Shown here one piece after another: positions 9,271-17,747 of a DNA stretch of 64,000 nucleotides; the first letter of the stretch is position 1; each line of letters opens with the position of its first letter. Location: positions 1,984,001 to 2,048,000 of the forward strand of contig NZ_CP102269.1 in assembly GCF_025148635.1 (NCBI RefSeq), given 5' to 3'. Below the pieces are notes generated by a model that saw only the letters and a list, made by a program, of their open reading frames with translations, ran no database searches and was not told the DNA's origin. The DNA comes from Butyricimonas virosa (GTDB lineage Bacteria > Bacteroidota > Bacteroidia > Bacteroidales > Marinifilaceae). Position numbers and translations under genes: made by a program.

Positions 9271-10767
9271 ATGATTATGAGAAATATGATTAAAAAGAAA
9301 TATGCCTGTATCCTGTTATTGTTATTGGCAATAGGATCTGGATGTAGTGATTGGTTGGATGTACGGCCTCGGAACGAGATGAAAGAGGATGATATGTATA
9401 CTAATGAAGAAGGGTTTAAGAGTGCTTTGACGGGAGCGTATATCCAATTGGCTGCCAAAGAACTTTATGGCCGGGATGCGTCCATGTATTTACCTGAGAT
9501 GTTAGCACAACATTGGACAATTTCGACGGATAAAACCTCCTTGATTTATAATATTTGTGCATTTGACTATACACATGAAAAGTCGGAAGAGGCTATTGAA
9601 AAACTTTGGAAAAAGTACTATCAATGTGTCGTGCATTTGAATAATGTGTTGGGAAATTTGGAAACAACCGGAGTAACTTTTACGAATGGAAATGAGGCTT
9701 TGATCAAAGGGGAAGCACTAGGATTGCGGGGATTCCTTCATTTAGAATTGTTACGTCTATTTGGGCCTATTCCTGGGGATGGGGTATCTAGTGTTCCTGC
9801 AATTCCTTATCAGGAAGAGATGACGAAAGATCCTGGTAAATTGCGTACTATCACTTACAAAGAAGTATGTGAGAAGATCATTCGGGATTTGGATGCTGCA
9901 GAAAAACTTTTGGAGAAAGATCCGATTTTAGTGGGGTCAAATACGCAGTTGAATCAACCCGCATACGATTGGGAAGGTAAGCCTCAAGACGAGTGGCAAT
10001 TTTATCGGCAAGTTCGTTTTAATTACTATGCAGTGAAGGGGGCTAAAGCTCGTTATTATCATTGGATTGGTGATAAAGAAAATGCAGTGAAATTTGCCAA
10101 AGAGGTGATCGATGCTAAAAATGAAGATGGTACATCCAAATTTACTTTGGCGACAGAGTCAACATATAGTTTATCCACTGTCGGTACAAACTTGGTAATG
10201 AAATGTGAACATCTTTTCGGGGTACATAATCCGCAACATCAAACGATCTTACAACCTTTATTTAAGGATGACGATGCTAGTTTGAGGCAGACGGTAGCTT
10301 ATATTAATACAGCGTATGAAAGTACGATACACCCGGATGATATAAGAAATAAAGCAAATCGTTATTGGGAAGAGAGGACTTATCAGAATTCCAATAAAGT
10401 GAATCATTTTAGAAAATACACGGGAAGTGATACTTATGAGTCTCTGAATATTGTGCCTGTACTTCGTTTGGCTGAGATGTATTTGATTTTGGTGGAAGAT
10501 TCTCCCTTGTCTGAGGCTAGTGGATATTTTAAAACATATCGCATCGCTCGGAATCTGGATATTTCTATTGATAATTCACTTGTAACGGAACAAGATGTTT
10601 TGAACCGGATGGAGAAAGAGTATCGGAAAGAATTCTTCGGAGAAGGACAGATGTGGGCTTTCTATAAGAAACATAATTTTACCAGATTTACTTGGCCCAA
10701 GAATAAAACTATTCCGGAAGGAGCTTATCTGCTTCCGATACCTAAGAGCCAAAGTGTGTTTGATTAA
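9271..10767 (+). CDS. SusD/RagB-family nutrient-binding lipoprotein
   Basis: This 498-residue protein has a lipoprotein signal (LLLLLAIGSGC, lipidated Cys25 counted from the first ATG) and the typical SusD opening SDWLDVRPRNEM, then helical TPR-like repeats (GEALGLRGFLHLELLRLFG) and the C-terminal pattern RLAEMYLILVE...RMEKEYRKEFFGEGQMWAFYKK. SusD proteins sit on the outer leaflet and close over the SusC pore, trapping the ligand. It starts 6 bases after the susC stop, so the two are cotranslated. Three in-frame ATGs (9271, 9277, 9286) precede the signal; the third gives the shortest normal signal peptide. Confidence 0.93.
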   Translation: MIMRNMIKKKYACILLLLLAIGSGCSDWLDVRPRNEMKEDDMYTNEEGFKSALTGAYIQLAAKELYGRDASMYLPEMLAQHWTISTDKTSLIYNICAFDYTHEKSEEAIEKLWKKYYQCVVHLNNVLGNLETTGVTFTNGNEALIKGEALGLRGFLHLELLRLFGPIPGDGVSSVPAIPYQEEMTKDPGKLRTITYKEVCEKIIRDLDAAEKLLEKDPILVGSNTQLNQPAYDWEGKPQDEWQFYRQVRFNYYAVKGAKARYYHWIGDKENAVKFAKEVIDAKNEDGTSKFTLATESTYSLSTVGTNLVMKCEHLFGVHNPQHQTILQPLFKDDDASLRQTVAYINTAYESTIHPDDIRNKANRYWEERTYQNSNKVNHFRKYTGSDTYESLNIVPVLRLAEMYLILVEDSPLSEASGYFKTYRIARNLDISIDNSLVTEQDVLNRMEKEYRKEFFGEGQMWAFYKKHNFTRFTWPKNKTIPEGAYLLPIPKSQSVFD

Positions 10768-10782
10768 GTAAAAAGAGAGATT

Positions 10783-11523
10783 ATGAAAATAGTAATTGCG
10801 AATATATTGATATTTTTATTGGTTGTGGGTACAATCAGTTGTAAAGAAAATTCAGCATTAGAGTATGAAAATGATCCGGCCCTGTATTTTGAAAATACAA
10901 CTTATGGTCAGCGAGATAGCATTGCCCATACTTTTTTCATCCAACCGGATGATCAGATGCGGGATACCGTGTTTATTGAGATACTGACGATGGGGTACCC
11001 GACAGATTCGGATCGTCCTTTTATCTTGGAACAAACGAATGCTGGACAACCGGGATCGGCAATTGCAGGAAAGCATTTTGTGGCTTTTGATGATCCGGAA
11101 ATGTTAGAGCATTTAAAGATTCCTAAAGGGAGTGTACGTAAAAGTTTTCCTTTAATCGTTTTGCGTGATCCTTCTTTGGAATTGGAAGAGGTTCGGATTG
11201 AGTTGAAGATTGGGGAGAATGAGTATTTTAGATCAGGAATTGACGACTGGACGAATTTTGTTGTAAAGACCACGTCTATGGCGGTAAAACCTACCAATTG
11301 GGATACCTATTGGAAATATTATTTCGGACCAACTTGGGGTTCCGTGAAAATGAAATTTATTATTGATAATACCGGATTCTCGGACTTTGACGGTGATCGT
11401 TTGAATACAGATTATACTAATTATCTGAGTTCTAAGGTGAAACAAAAATTATTGGAGTATAATACGAATCATCCGGATGATCCATTAAGTGAGGCAGACG
11501 GTACATTGGTAACTTTTGAATGA
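10783..11523 (+). CDS. DUF4843 family lipoprotein
   Basis: A 246-residue lipoprotein (hydrophobic start, lipobox GTISC with Cys20). Middle part YENDPALYFENTTYGQRDS and the later WTNFVVKTTSMAVKPTNWDTYWKYYFGPTWGSVKMKFI match the DUF4843 pattern found beside SusCD pairs in Bacteroidetes. The role is not established; a surface-exposed accessory binding protein of the SusCD complex is the usual guess. The stop codon overlaps the start of the next gene (ATGA), which indicates translational coupling. Confidence 0.75.
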   Translation: MKIVIANILIFLLVVGTISCKENSALEYENDPALYFENTTYGQRDSIAHTFFIQPDDQMRDTVFIEILTMGYPTDSDRPFILEQTNAGQPGSAIAGKHFVAFDDPEMLEHLKIPKGSVRKSFPLIVLRDPSLELEEVRIELKIGENEYFRSGIDDWTNFVVKTTSMAVKPTNWDTYWKYYFGPTWGSVKMKFIIDNTGFSDFDGDRLNTDYTNYLSSKVKQKLLEYNTNHPDDPLSEADGTLVTFE

Positions 11524-13052
11524 TTAAAATGAAATTGATTATGAAACTGAAGAACATATTAATAGGAATAGGTTTAATAACATCTCTTCAGGGAGTACAA
11601 TCCTGTATTGATGACCGGGGGAATTATAGTTATATTTCTAATGAAGAATTACTTCCTGTAACTATTTCCGGGTTTGAAGATACTACGGTAATAATCCGTT
11701 CAACTTTGAATATTACTCCCGTATTAGAGAATATGGATGATGAGTCCCGTTATATACATTTGTGGTATGCAGCTCCTTCGGTTACGGCAGGATTTACTCC
11801 GCAACGGGATACACTTTCGTTAGAAAAAGACTTGTCATTTGAAGTGACGTATGAATCCGGAACCTATAATTTGGTTTATGAGCTACGGGATCCCAAGTTG
11901 GATATCTATGTTCGAAAACAAGTGTTGATGACCGTTCAATCGGATGTAAGTACCGGGTGGTACGTGATGAAGGAGGAGAACGGAGAAACGGATATTGATT
12001 ATATCTCTATGGATGGGAAGAAGATTGAAAATTTGATCACCGCTTCTGGACAAGAACGGTTAAAAGGGAAACCGGTAAAAATGGCATATCAGTCTTCCCG
12101 TTATACTCCCGTGATTCAGAATCCGGATGGAACAACGACTCGGTTGAATAATAAAAGAGCTTTTCATGTTTTTAGCGATCAGGATATAAAGATCTTTAAT
12201 GCAGACAACATGGCTCTGTTTTATAATTATGAAGATTATTTTTATGAAGTCCCAGAAGTGTGTAAGCCGGAAAATTGTGGAATGTATAGCACTGATTTTT
12301 ATGCGATTAATGCAGGAAAGGTTTATTCAATTTATGGTATGTCACCGAATAGCGGAATGTTGGGATATGCGAAACCGGGATTGTATGAAGTGCACCCTGA
12401 TATGGTGATGGGTACTTATGGTGTGATGCTTTTTGATACTAAAACAAGTACGTTCTATAATACATCGTCCAGTGGTAGTTCCATGAATTTGTTCCCTGAA
12501 GATTCCGAGGGTGGAATTTCTCCAACGAATATGGATGTAGATATGATTCGGATGTTAGTTCGGAAAGAGGGAAATCCCTCTACTGCATTTGCTGTAATGA
12601 AGAATAAAAATAAAGATGAGCATTACGTGTTTGATATGTCTTATTCCATGGCTAGTTATCCGATTGTTGATATTGATACTGTTCCTGCACATTGTGAAAT
12701 GCCAGAGACAAAGGTTATGGGAACTTCTTTATATGCTAGTTGTATTTATTATTCTAAAAAGGAAGCGGATGGTGATGTGTTGAAGGTGTATAAGAATGTC
12801 AAAATAGATAATCGTGAAAGTGAGTTGAAACGTTTTCCGGGAGAAGAAATAGTTTACATTGTAAATGCGACTAGTAGATATGGAGCTCCAGCGGATGAGG
12901 TATTCAATCATTTGGTTGTATTGACAAATAGTGCGACGGGTTGGAAATTGTATCGTTTTAATGTAATCGGGCAAACACCGGAGATCGAAACGGAGCCTGC
13001 GTTTGTTTATTCCGGTAAAGGAACAGCCGGATATGTTATGCTTCGTAACTAA
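11520..13052 (+). CDS. PKD-like family lipoprotein of SusCD locus
   Basis: A 510-residue lipoprotein with lipobox LQGVQSC (Cys29 from the first ATG; an ATG at 11541 would shorten the signal). The N-terminal ~130 residues form beta-rich PKD/Ig-like repeats (TVIIRSTLNITPVLEN, LSFEVTYESGTYNLVYELRD), followed by a long region that could be a beta propeller (repeated GTYGVMLFDTKTSTFYN-like stretches). It resembles proteins annotated as PKD-like family lipoproteins that accompany SusC, SusD and DUF4843 in Odoribacteraceae. Likely cell-surface, cotranslated with the previous gene through an overlapping ATGA. Ligand unknown. Confidence 0.65.
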   Translation: MIKMKLIMKLKNILIGIGLITSLQGVQSCIDDRGNYSYISNEELLPVTISGFEDTTVIIRSTLNITPVLENMDDESRYIHLWYAAPSVTAGFTPQRDTLSLEKDLSFEVTYESGTYNLVYELRDPKLDIYVRKQVLMTVQSDVSTGWYVMKEENGETDIDYISMDGKKIENLITASGQERLKGKPVKMAYQSSRYTPVIQNPDGTTTRLNNKRAFHVFSDQDIKIFNADNMALFYNYEDYFYEVPEVCKPENCGMYSTDFYAINAGKVYSIYGMSPNSGMLGYAKPGLYEVHPDMVMGTYGVMLFDTKTSTFYNTSSSGSSMNLFPEDSEGGISPTNMDVDMIRMLVRKEGNPSTAFAVMKNKNKDEHYVFDMSYSMASYPIVDIDTVPAHCEMPETKVMGTSLYASCIYYSKKEADGDVLKVYKNVKIDNRESELKRFPGEEIVYIVNATSRYGAPADEVFNHLVVLTNSATGWKLYRFNVIGQTPEIETEPAFVYSGKGTAGYVMLRN

Positions 13053-13090
13053 CATCGTTTTGTAAAGAATTTTCAGTTGGCTTGAAAATA

Positions 13091-13122
13091 AGGTGGATGA
13101 TGGCATTTGCCATTGTCCGCCT
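13091..13122 (+). terminator. Hairpin between PKD-like lipoprotein and tlpA-like gene
   Basis: AGGTGGATGATGGCA at 13091-13105 pairs over its length with 13108-13122 if G.U pairs are allowed (three wobbles). It sits in the 105-base gap after the SusCD-accessory genes and may partly terminate transcription or stabilise the upstream mRNA. No T-tract follows directly. Confidence 0.5.
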
Positions 13123-13157
13123 AAATCACTAGTATATTTTAAATAATTATCGGGAGT

Positions 13158-14516
13158 ATGAAAAAATTTAGTTTGTTATTGTTTTTAACCTGTATGGGCG
13201 TGGTGCTATATGCACAAAAGTACACGGAAATAAAGGGTTTCGTGAAAAATGATCGTTTGAAGGAAGTTCATCTTTATCGTGTAGAAGATGGGACGACACA
13301 TTCTTATGCTTCGACCATGGTGGCAGAAGATGGTTCTTATGGATTTTTGTTTTGCCCGGAAAAGCCGGGGTTTTACACGGTAGGTAATGATAAACAGATG
13401 GATTTTGTGGTTTACGTGAAGGGTGGCGATAAAATCAATATTAATATTTTGGAAAACAAGGCCGAGTTGGCGGGAAAGAATACTAAAGAGAACGTGGCCT
13501 TGTATAAATGGGAAGATTTTGCGGCTGATGTTCGTTTGAAATCAGTTTATTTTATGCTGACAATCAGTAATTATAAGGACTTTTTCCCTGAATTTTCCGT
13601 ATTTGTTTCTAAACTTGATTCGATTAAAAAGAAGATAAAGAGCGGTAATGCGGAATTTGATGCTTTATTGAAAAAGAAGATTGATTATGACGTGGACTAT
13701 TATGCAGCAGTCTTTTTGCAGACTCCCAGAACAGCTCATCCGGAACGTCAGGATTGGCCGGAATTTTACAACACGATCATATCTGATGATAAGTTCACGA
13801 CGGATGACGTGTTGTTGTTTCCTCAAGGAGCACGAATGATCGGTATCTATGCAAGTTTTGGATATATGACGTCTGGTAAAAAGTATGATCCGGTAGATTA
13901 TCAAAGCACTTGTTTAGGGTATTTGAAGACAGATCGTTTGAAAGGGGAGTATTTGTTACGGAATGTATTTGCCGGGTTGAAGTCTTATGACCAATATCTA
14001 AGTTTGATGGATCGTTATGGAAAATACTTGGTAACGCCTTCTCTAAAGGCTCGGGCAGAGGCTATCGGGACAGCGTTGTATGACACGGCTCCCGGTTCGA
14101 TTGCTGCCGATTTTACTTACCCTGATGTAAACGGGAAAGAGGTGTCGTTATCCGATTTCAAGGGGAAAGTCGTGTTGGTTGACGTGTGGGCTACTTGGTG
14201 TGGTCCTTGTCGGGGAGAAATCCCTCATTTGAAGAAGTTGGAACAGGAGATGCACGGGACGGACGTGGTATTCTTGGGCGTTTCCGTGGATGAAGCGAAA
14301 GATAAACAGAAATGGTTGGATTTCATTAAAAAGGAAGAGCTGGGAGGAGTTCAGGTACATGCATCCGGATGGAGTAAGATTGCCCAGGATTACAAGATAA
14401 AGGGAATTCCCCGGTTTATGGTATTTGATAAACAAGGGCGAGTCGTGTCGGTCGATGCTCCTCGACCTTCGTCACCGGAGCTGAAAGAAATGTTAGAAAA
14501 AGAGTTGAAAAAATAA
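13158..14516 (+). CDS. TlpA-family thioredoxin-like protein (DUF4369-like N-terminus)
   Basis: A 452-residue periplasmic protein with a cleavable signal (ends near VLYAQ). The first ~100 residues are beta-rich like DUF4369 (KGFVKNDRLKEVHLYRVEDG), followed by a helical linker and, from residue ~315, a TlpA/AhpC-type thioredoxin domain (AADFTYPDVNGKEVSLSDFKGKVVLVD) with active site WCGPC at Cys348/Cys351 and the cis-Pro segment GIPRFMVFD. Both catalytic cysteines are present, so it should carry out thiol-disulfide exchange on exported proteins. In the cluster it precedes a double-domain relative and Cys-rich exported proteins, which suggests a disulfide substrate. It is set off from its neighbours by hairpins on both sides. 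Confidence 0.85.
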   Translation: MKKFSLLLFLTCMGVVLYAQKYTEIKGFVKNDRLKEVHLYRVEDGTTHSYASTMVAEDGSYGFLFCPEKPGFYTVGNDKQMDFVVYVKGGDKININILENKAELAGKNTKENVALYKWEDFAADVRLKSVYFMLTISNYKDFFPEFSVFVSKLDSIKKKIKSGNAEFDALLKKKIDYDVDYYAAVFLQTPRTAHPERQDWPEFYNTIISDDKFTTDDVLLFPQGARMIGIYASFGYMTSGKKYDPVDYQSTCLGYLKTDRLKGEYLLRNVFAGLKSYDQYLSLMDRYGKYLVTPSLKARAEAIGTALYDTAPGSIAADFTYPDVNGKEVSLSDFKGKVVLVDVWATWCGPCRGEIPHLKKLEQEMHGTDVVFLGVSVDEAKDKQKWLDFIKKEELGGVQVHASGWSKIAQDYKIKGIPRFMVFDKQGRVVSVDAPRPSSPELKEMLEKELKK

Positions 14517-14565
14517 ATACAATTCGGGGGATTTGTGAAGGGAGAACAAATCCCCCGAATTGTAT
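14517..14565 (+). terminator. Perfect 20-bp hairpin between the two TlpA-like genes
   Basis: The arms 14517-14536 and 14546-14565 are exact reverse complements around a 9-base loop, with a GC-rich core (GGGGG/CCCCC). It starts at the stop codon of the upstream gene. It probably blocks 3' decay or terminates part of the transcripts; the downstream T-run is weak. Confidence 0.7.
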
Positions 14566-14587
14566 ATTCATTAAAATGGAATAGATT

Positions 14588-17323
14588 ATGAAGTATCGTT
14601 TATTATTTATCGTGTGTAGCCTATTATGTTTTTCTGAATTATGGGCAGGACCGGGAAAAGTGGTTGTTAAAGGTGCGGATCAAAATGTTTGTGTTTATAA
14701 CAGTATCCGGGGAAGAGGGCGAGCTTGTTTTGCCCCGGAGAAAGGAATGAAAGAAACGGTGATTTTACTACCGGAAAAGGAGTGTGGTGATTTGTTTTAT
14801 TTGATTTCGGGGGATCGGACTTCTTGGATAAGGGTGTTGCCGGATGAAATGGTCACGGTGGATGTCCGGAAAAAAGACTGGCAGTTCTCTGGAGATTCAA
14901 AAGCGATAAATCGTTATTTGTATCAGTGGACACAAAAGATGTTTTTCGGGAAGCCGAACGCTTTGATGTATCGGGTTGAAATGATGTTCTATCAATTGCC
15001 GGATCGGGATAAGAGAATTCCGGATCCGAAGATGTTTTACACGAAGGAGTATATCGAATGGATTGATAATATAGGATTGGAATCATTGGGGGATTTAGCA
15101 AAGGCGAATTTGAAAGATGATCTATTCGTGGAAGAGCAAGAAAGACGAATTTATTATAGTTGGTTGGAAATGCAATTGCAAAATTACCAGTTGGCAAGTG
15201 ATAAGTTAGAAATTCCTACAGAGGCATTTGTTTTTCTTCAAGAAATGAAGTTCAATCATGTTGCATATTTGAAATATCCGGGAATTGATGATGTTTTGAG
15301 GATTTACTATGACATGGCGGATGCCTGTGGGTTAATTACGTATGATAACTACAATTTTTTACAACGAAGAGCGGAACGGATTATGAATGCCGAGGTTCGT
15401 GAATACTATATCCTGCAGGAATTAGATAATATCATTCGTAATCAATGGTTGTATCAATTGGATAAAGTCATCTCATCGGTGGAAAATATGGTGATAACTC
15501 AAGCGGGAAAAGAGCAATTGACAGGATACAAAAAGCAGTATCAGGATTTGATGGCATCAGACGTAAATCAGGAAGGGAAGAAAGCGGTAAATATTTCGTT
15601 TAAAGATGTGAATGATAGAGAGTGGGGATTGTATATGTTTAAGGGGAAATATGTTCTCATTGATGTGTGGGCTACTTGGTGTGGACCTTGTAAATATCAG
15701 ATTCCACACTTGATGCGTTTGGAAGAAGAGTTTGAAGGAAGAGGAATCGTGTTTGTTTCTTTGTCCGCAGATAAACCTGCCGATACTCAGAAATGGAAAG
15801 ATATGGTTAAAGAGTTCGGGATGAAGGGAATTTGTGGGATTGCCCCGGATGCATTCAATCACGCATTCTTCGAGAAGTATAAAGTGAAAAGTATTCCTCG
15901 TTTCATTTTGATCGATCCCGATGGAAATATCGTGATGACTAAAGCTCGGCGTCCGTCGGATCCAGTATTAAAAATGCAGTTGGAAGAGTTACTGGAACAG
16001 TATGATCAGAAGAAAACAACAATCTCTGGTAAGATGGAAGGAGTTGCGGATGGAACGCAAGTTTCTGTCAGTCATAAGGTCGGAATGATGACTCACACAT
16101 TAGGGCAGGCAGAAGTAAGAGATGGGCGCTTTGAATTGAGCTTTCTTTTGGAGAAACCCGAATTTATAAATTTCTCTTGTTATAAAGTTTTTTTGGGGAA
16201 TGTTTGGGCCAAGCCGGGGGATCGGATGGAGCTTGAGGGAATTAAACCTGTTTATACCGGAGGAGAATATGAGTTGAATAATTTGTTGACAGAACTTAAT
16301 GCAAAATATGCAGATCGTTGGCCGGGGTATGGAGATGATATTTTTGATCAAAAACGAGGTAAGTTATCTTATGATATTTATGCGAGTATCAAGAACGAGA
16401 TTGATGCCAGTGTATTACGACTGGAAATGAAACGTATGTTGACAGGTTATTTCCAAGGAGTGTTATTGGATAAGATGTATGGCCGGGTGGCTATGTCAAA
16501 GGTGATCGGTAAAGGTTTTCCTCGTCCGATTGTGAAAAACGGGTATTCGAATGCCGTGTTAAAACTAGAATTATTGCCGGAGTTAGTGAATTATCCGTCT
16601 TGGACAGATGGTGTGCAGGAGTTATTGTACGCACGTTTGGCTGCGGGCATGATAAAGATTCAAGGACGAGGTAGTTATATTACTGATATGGCTGCCGGGC
16701 TTAAGAGTGAGAAGTTGCGGGAAACTTATATTATGGATCAATTACGGATGGAGATTTTACGAGGTCATTTATTTGGAATTGAAGATCGGATCAAGAATGC
16801 ACGTTCGATGGTAAAAAATCCTGATAATGTAGCCTTGTTGTCTCGGATGCCGGAACAAGCACAAAAGTCTTTGCAAGAGTTTAAGACTGTTTTACCTGGT
16901 ACGGATTTGAGCGGATTTTCTTTTAAAAACGAGAATGGGAAACGGGTTGCTTTATCTGATTTTAAAGGGAAATATGTGTTTATAGACATTTGGTCTACGG
17001 GATGTAATCCTTGTGTCGGAGAGGTTCCTTATATCAAAGATATGGAACACCGTTTTGCCGGGAAACCGATCACGTGGGTTTCTATTTCAATGGATTTAAA
17101 TAAAAAAGAGTGGTTGGATTTCTTGAAGGAAAAGGGAATGAATGGAATACAGTTGATATGTAACAAAGGGTATAAAGATCCATTCCCGAAACAAATAGCA
17201 TTGAGGGGAATACCACGATTCCTATTGTTGGATAAGGAAGGAAAAGTAATTGATTTTGAATCGTTGAGACCTTCTAATCCGGTGTTGGGAGAGTTGTTGC
17301 AGTTGATGTTGAATAAAAAATGA
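14588..17323 (+). CDS. Double TlpA-like thioredoxin protein (two tandem thioredoxin units)
   Basis: This 911-residue exported protein (signal ending near SELWAG) looks like two TlpA-type proteins joined end to end. Unit 1 has a beta-rich N-terminal part, a helical linker and a thioredoxin domain with WATWCGPC (Cys365/Cys368) and SIPRFILID. Unit 2 starts near residue 475 with a new DUF4369-like part (TTISGKMEGVADGTQVSVSH), then a helical linker and a second thioredoxin domain with WSTGCNPC (Cys806/Cys809) and GIPRFLLLD. In unit 2 the Trp before the first Cys is replaced by Gly, which should shift its redox potential. A fusion after duplication of the upstream gene type is likely. It should work in the periplasm on disulfides or thiols of cluster products. 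Confidence 0.82.
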   Translation: MKYRLLFIVCSLLCFSELWAGPGKVVVKGADQNVCVYNSIRGRGRACFAPEKGMKETVILLPEKECGDLFYLISGDRTSWIRVLPDEMVTVDVRKKDWQFSGDSKAINRYLYQWTQKMFFGKPNALMYRVEMMFYQLPDRDKRIPDPKMFYTKEYIEWIDNIGLESLGDLAKANLKDDLFVEEQERRIYYSWLEMQLQNYQLASDKLEIPTEAFVFLQEMKFNHVAYLKYPGIDDVLRIYYDMADACGLITYDNYNFLQRRAERIMNAEVREYYILQELDNIIRNQWLYQLDKVISSVENMVITQAGKEQLTGYKKQYQDLMASDVNQEGKKAVNISFKDVNDREWGLYMFKGKYVLIDVWATWCGPCKYQIPHLMRLEEEFEGRGIVFVSLSADKPADTQKWKDMVKEFGMKGICGIAPDAFNHAFFEKYKVKSIPRFILIDPDGNIVMTKARRPSDPVLKMQLEELLEQYDQKKTTISGKMEGVADGTQVSVSHKVGMMTHTLGQAEVRDGRFELSFLLEKPEFINFSCYKVFLGNVWAKPGDRMELEGIKPVYTGGEYELNNLLTELNAKYADRWPGYGDDIFDQKRGKLSYDIYASIKNEIDASVLRLEMKRMLTGYFQGVLLDKMYGRVAMSKVIGKGFPRPIVKNGYSNAVLKLELLPELVNYPSWTDGVQELLYARLAAGMIKIQGRGSYITDMAAGLKSEKLRETYIMDQLRMEILRGHLFGIEDRIKNARSMVKNPDNVALLSRMPEQAQKSLQEFKTVLPGTDLSGFSFKNENGKRVALSDFKGKYVFIDIWSTGCNPCVGEVPYIKDMEHRFAGKPITWVSISMDLNKKEWLDFLKEKGMNGIQLICNKGYKDPFPKQIALRGIPRFLLLDKEGKVIDFESLRPSNPVLGELLQLMLNKK

Positions 17324-17373
17324 AGGGCTGATGTGTGGCTCTTTAGTATATGTTTTATTTAAATTTTTGAGTT

Positions 17374-17694
17374 ATGAAAAATGAAATTTTTAAAAAAATG
17401 CGTACAATGATTCTTTTATTAGGTGTAACTTTATTTTTTAGCAGCTTTGTTTCAAGTGATGATGATTATATTATAATTAATTGTCCTGGTAATTTAGCTT
17501 ATGACCCTGTAGTGGATGCCTGTGTTCCAGAGGCTGAAAACGATGGAAAAGGTTTAGTATGTGTTATAAAGAAAATTAAGACGGGGGAAATTAAATTTGC
17601 TTGTGACCCTAAAGGAGAAAAGGATAATTGTAGAACAGATTCTTGGGGACATGAATTATCATGTCCTAATGCAACAATTGTTATCCCTAATTAA
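17374..17694 (+). CDS. Small secreted Cys-rich protein with CP..YD....CVPE motif (copy B)
   Basis: A 106-residue protein with a hydrophobic N-terminal segment (residues ~11-28) and six cysteines (37, 50, 63, 77, 86, 97). Cys37 to Glu53 follow the pattern C-P-x4-Y-D-x2-V-x2-C-V-P-E, identical in spacing to copy A at 3612-3911, while the remainder differs. An even cysteine number fits three disulfides in the mature protein. It sits between the double thioredoxin gene and a beta-propeller lipoprotein gene, so its oxidation state is plausibly handled by its neighbours. An alternative start at MRTMILL would shorten it by eight residues. It is not recognised as a described family; NVEALA peptides have similar neighbours but I do not see that motif. 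Confidence 0.65.
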   Translation: MKNEIFKKMRTMILLLGVTLFFSSFVSSDDDYIIINCPGNLAYDPVVDACVPEAENDGKGLVCVIKKIKTGEIKFACDPKGEKDNCRTDSWGHELSCPNATIVIPN

Positions 17695-17706
17695 AGTTTT
17701 AATTTG

Positions 17707-17730
17707 TAGGGAGTATTAATTTGCTCCCTA
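17707..17730 (+). terminator. Short hairpin after small Cys-rich gene
   Basis: TAGGGAG at 17707-17713 pairs with CTCCCTA at 17724-17730 around a 10-base loop, 12 bases after the stop codon. No real T-tract follows. It may partly separate the abundant small-protein mRNA from the downstream genes. Confidence 0.45.
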
Positions 17731-17747
17731 TATAAAATGCGTTGTTT

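Noticed and set aside
17374..17694. NVEALA-type signal peptide protein
   Set aside because: The neighbouring propeller lipoprotein made this likely, but the NVEALA sequence is not present.
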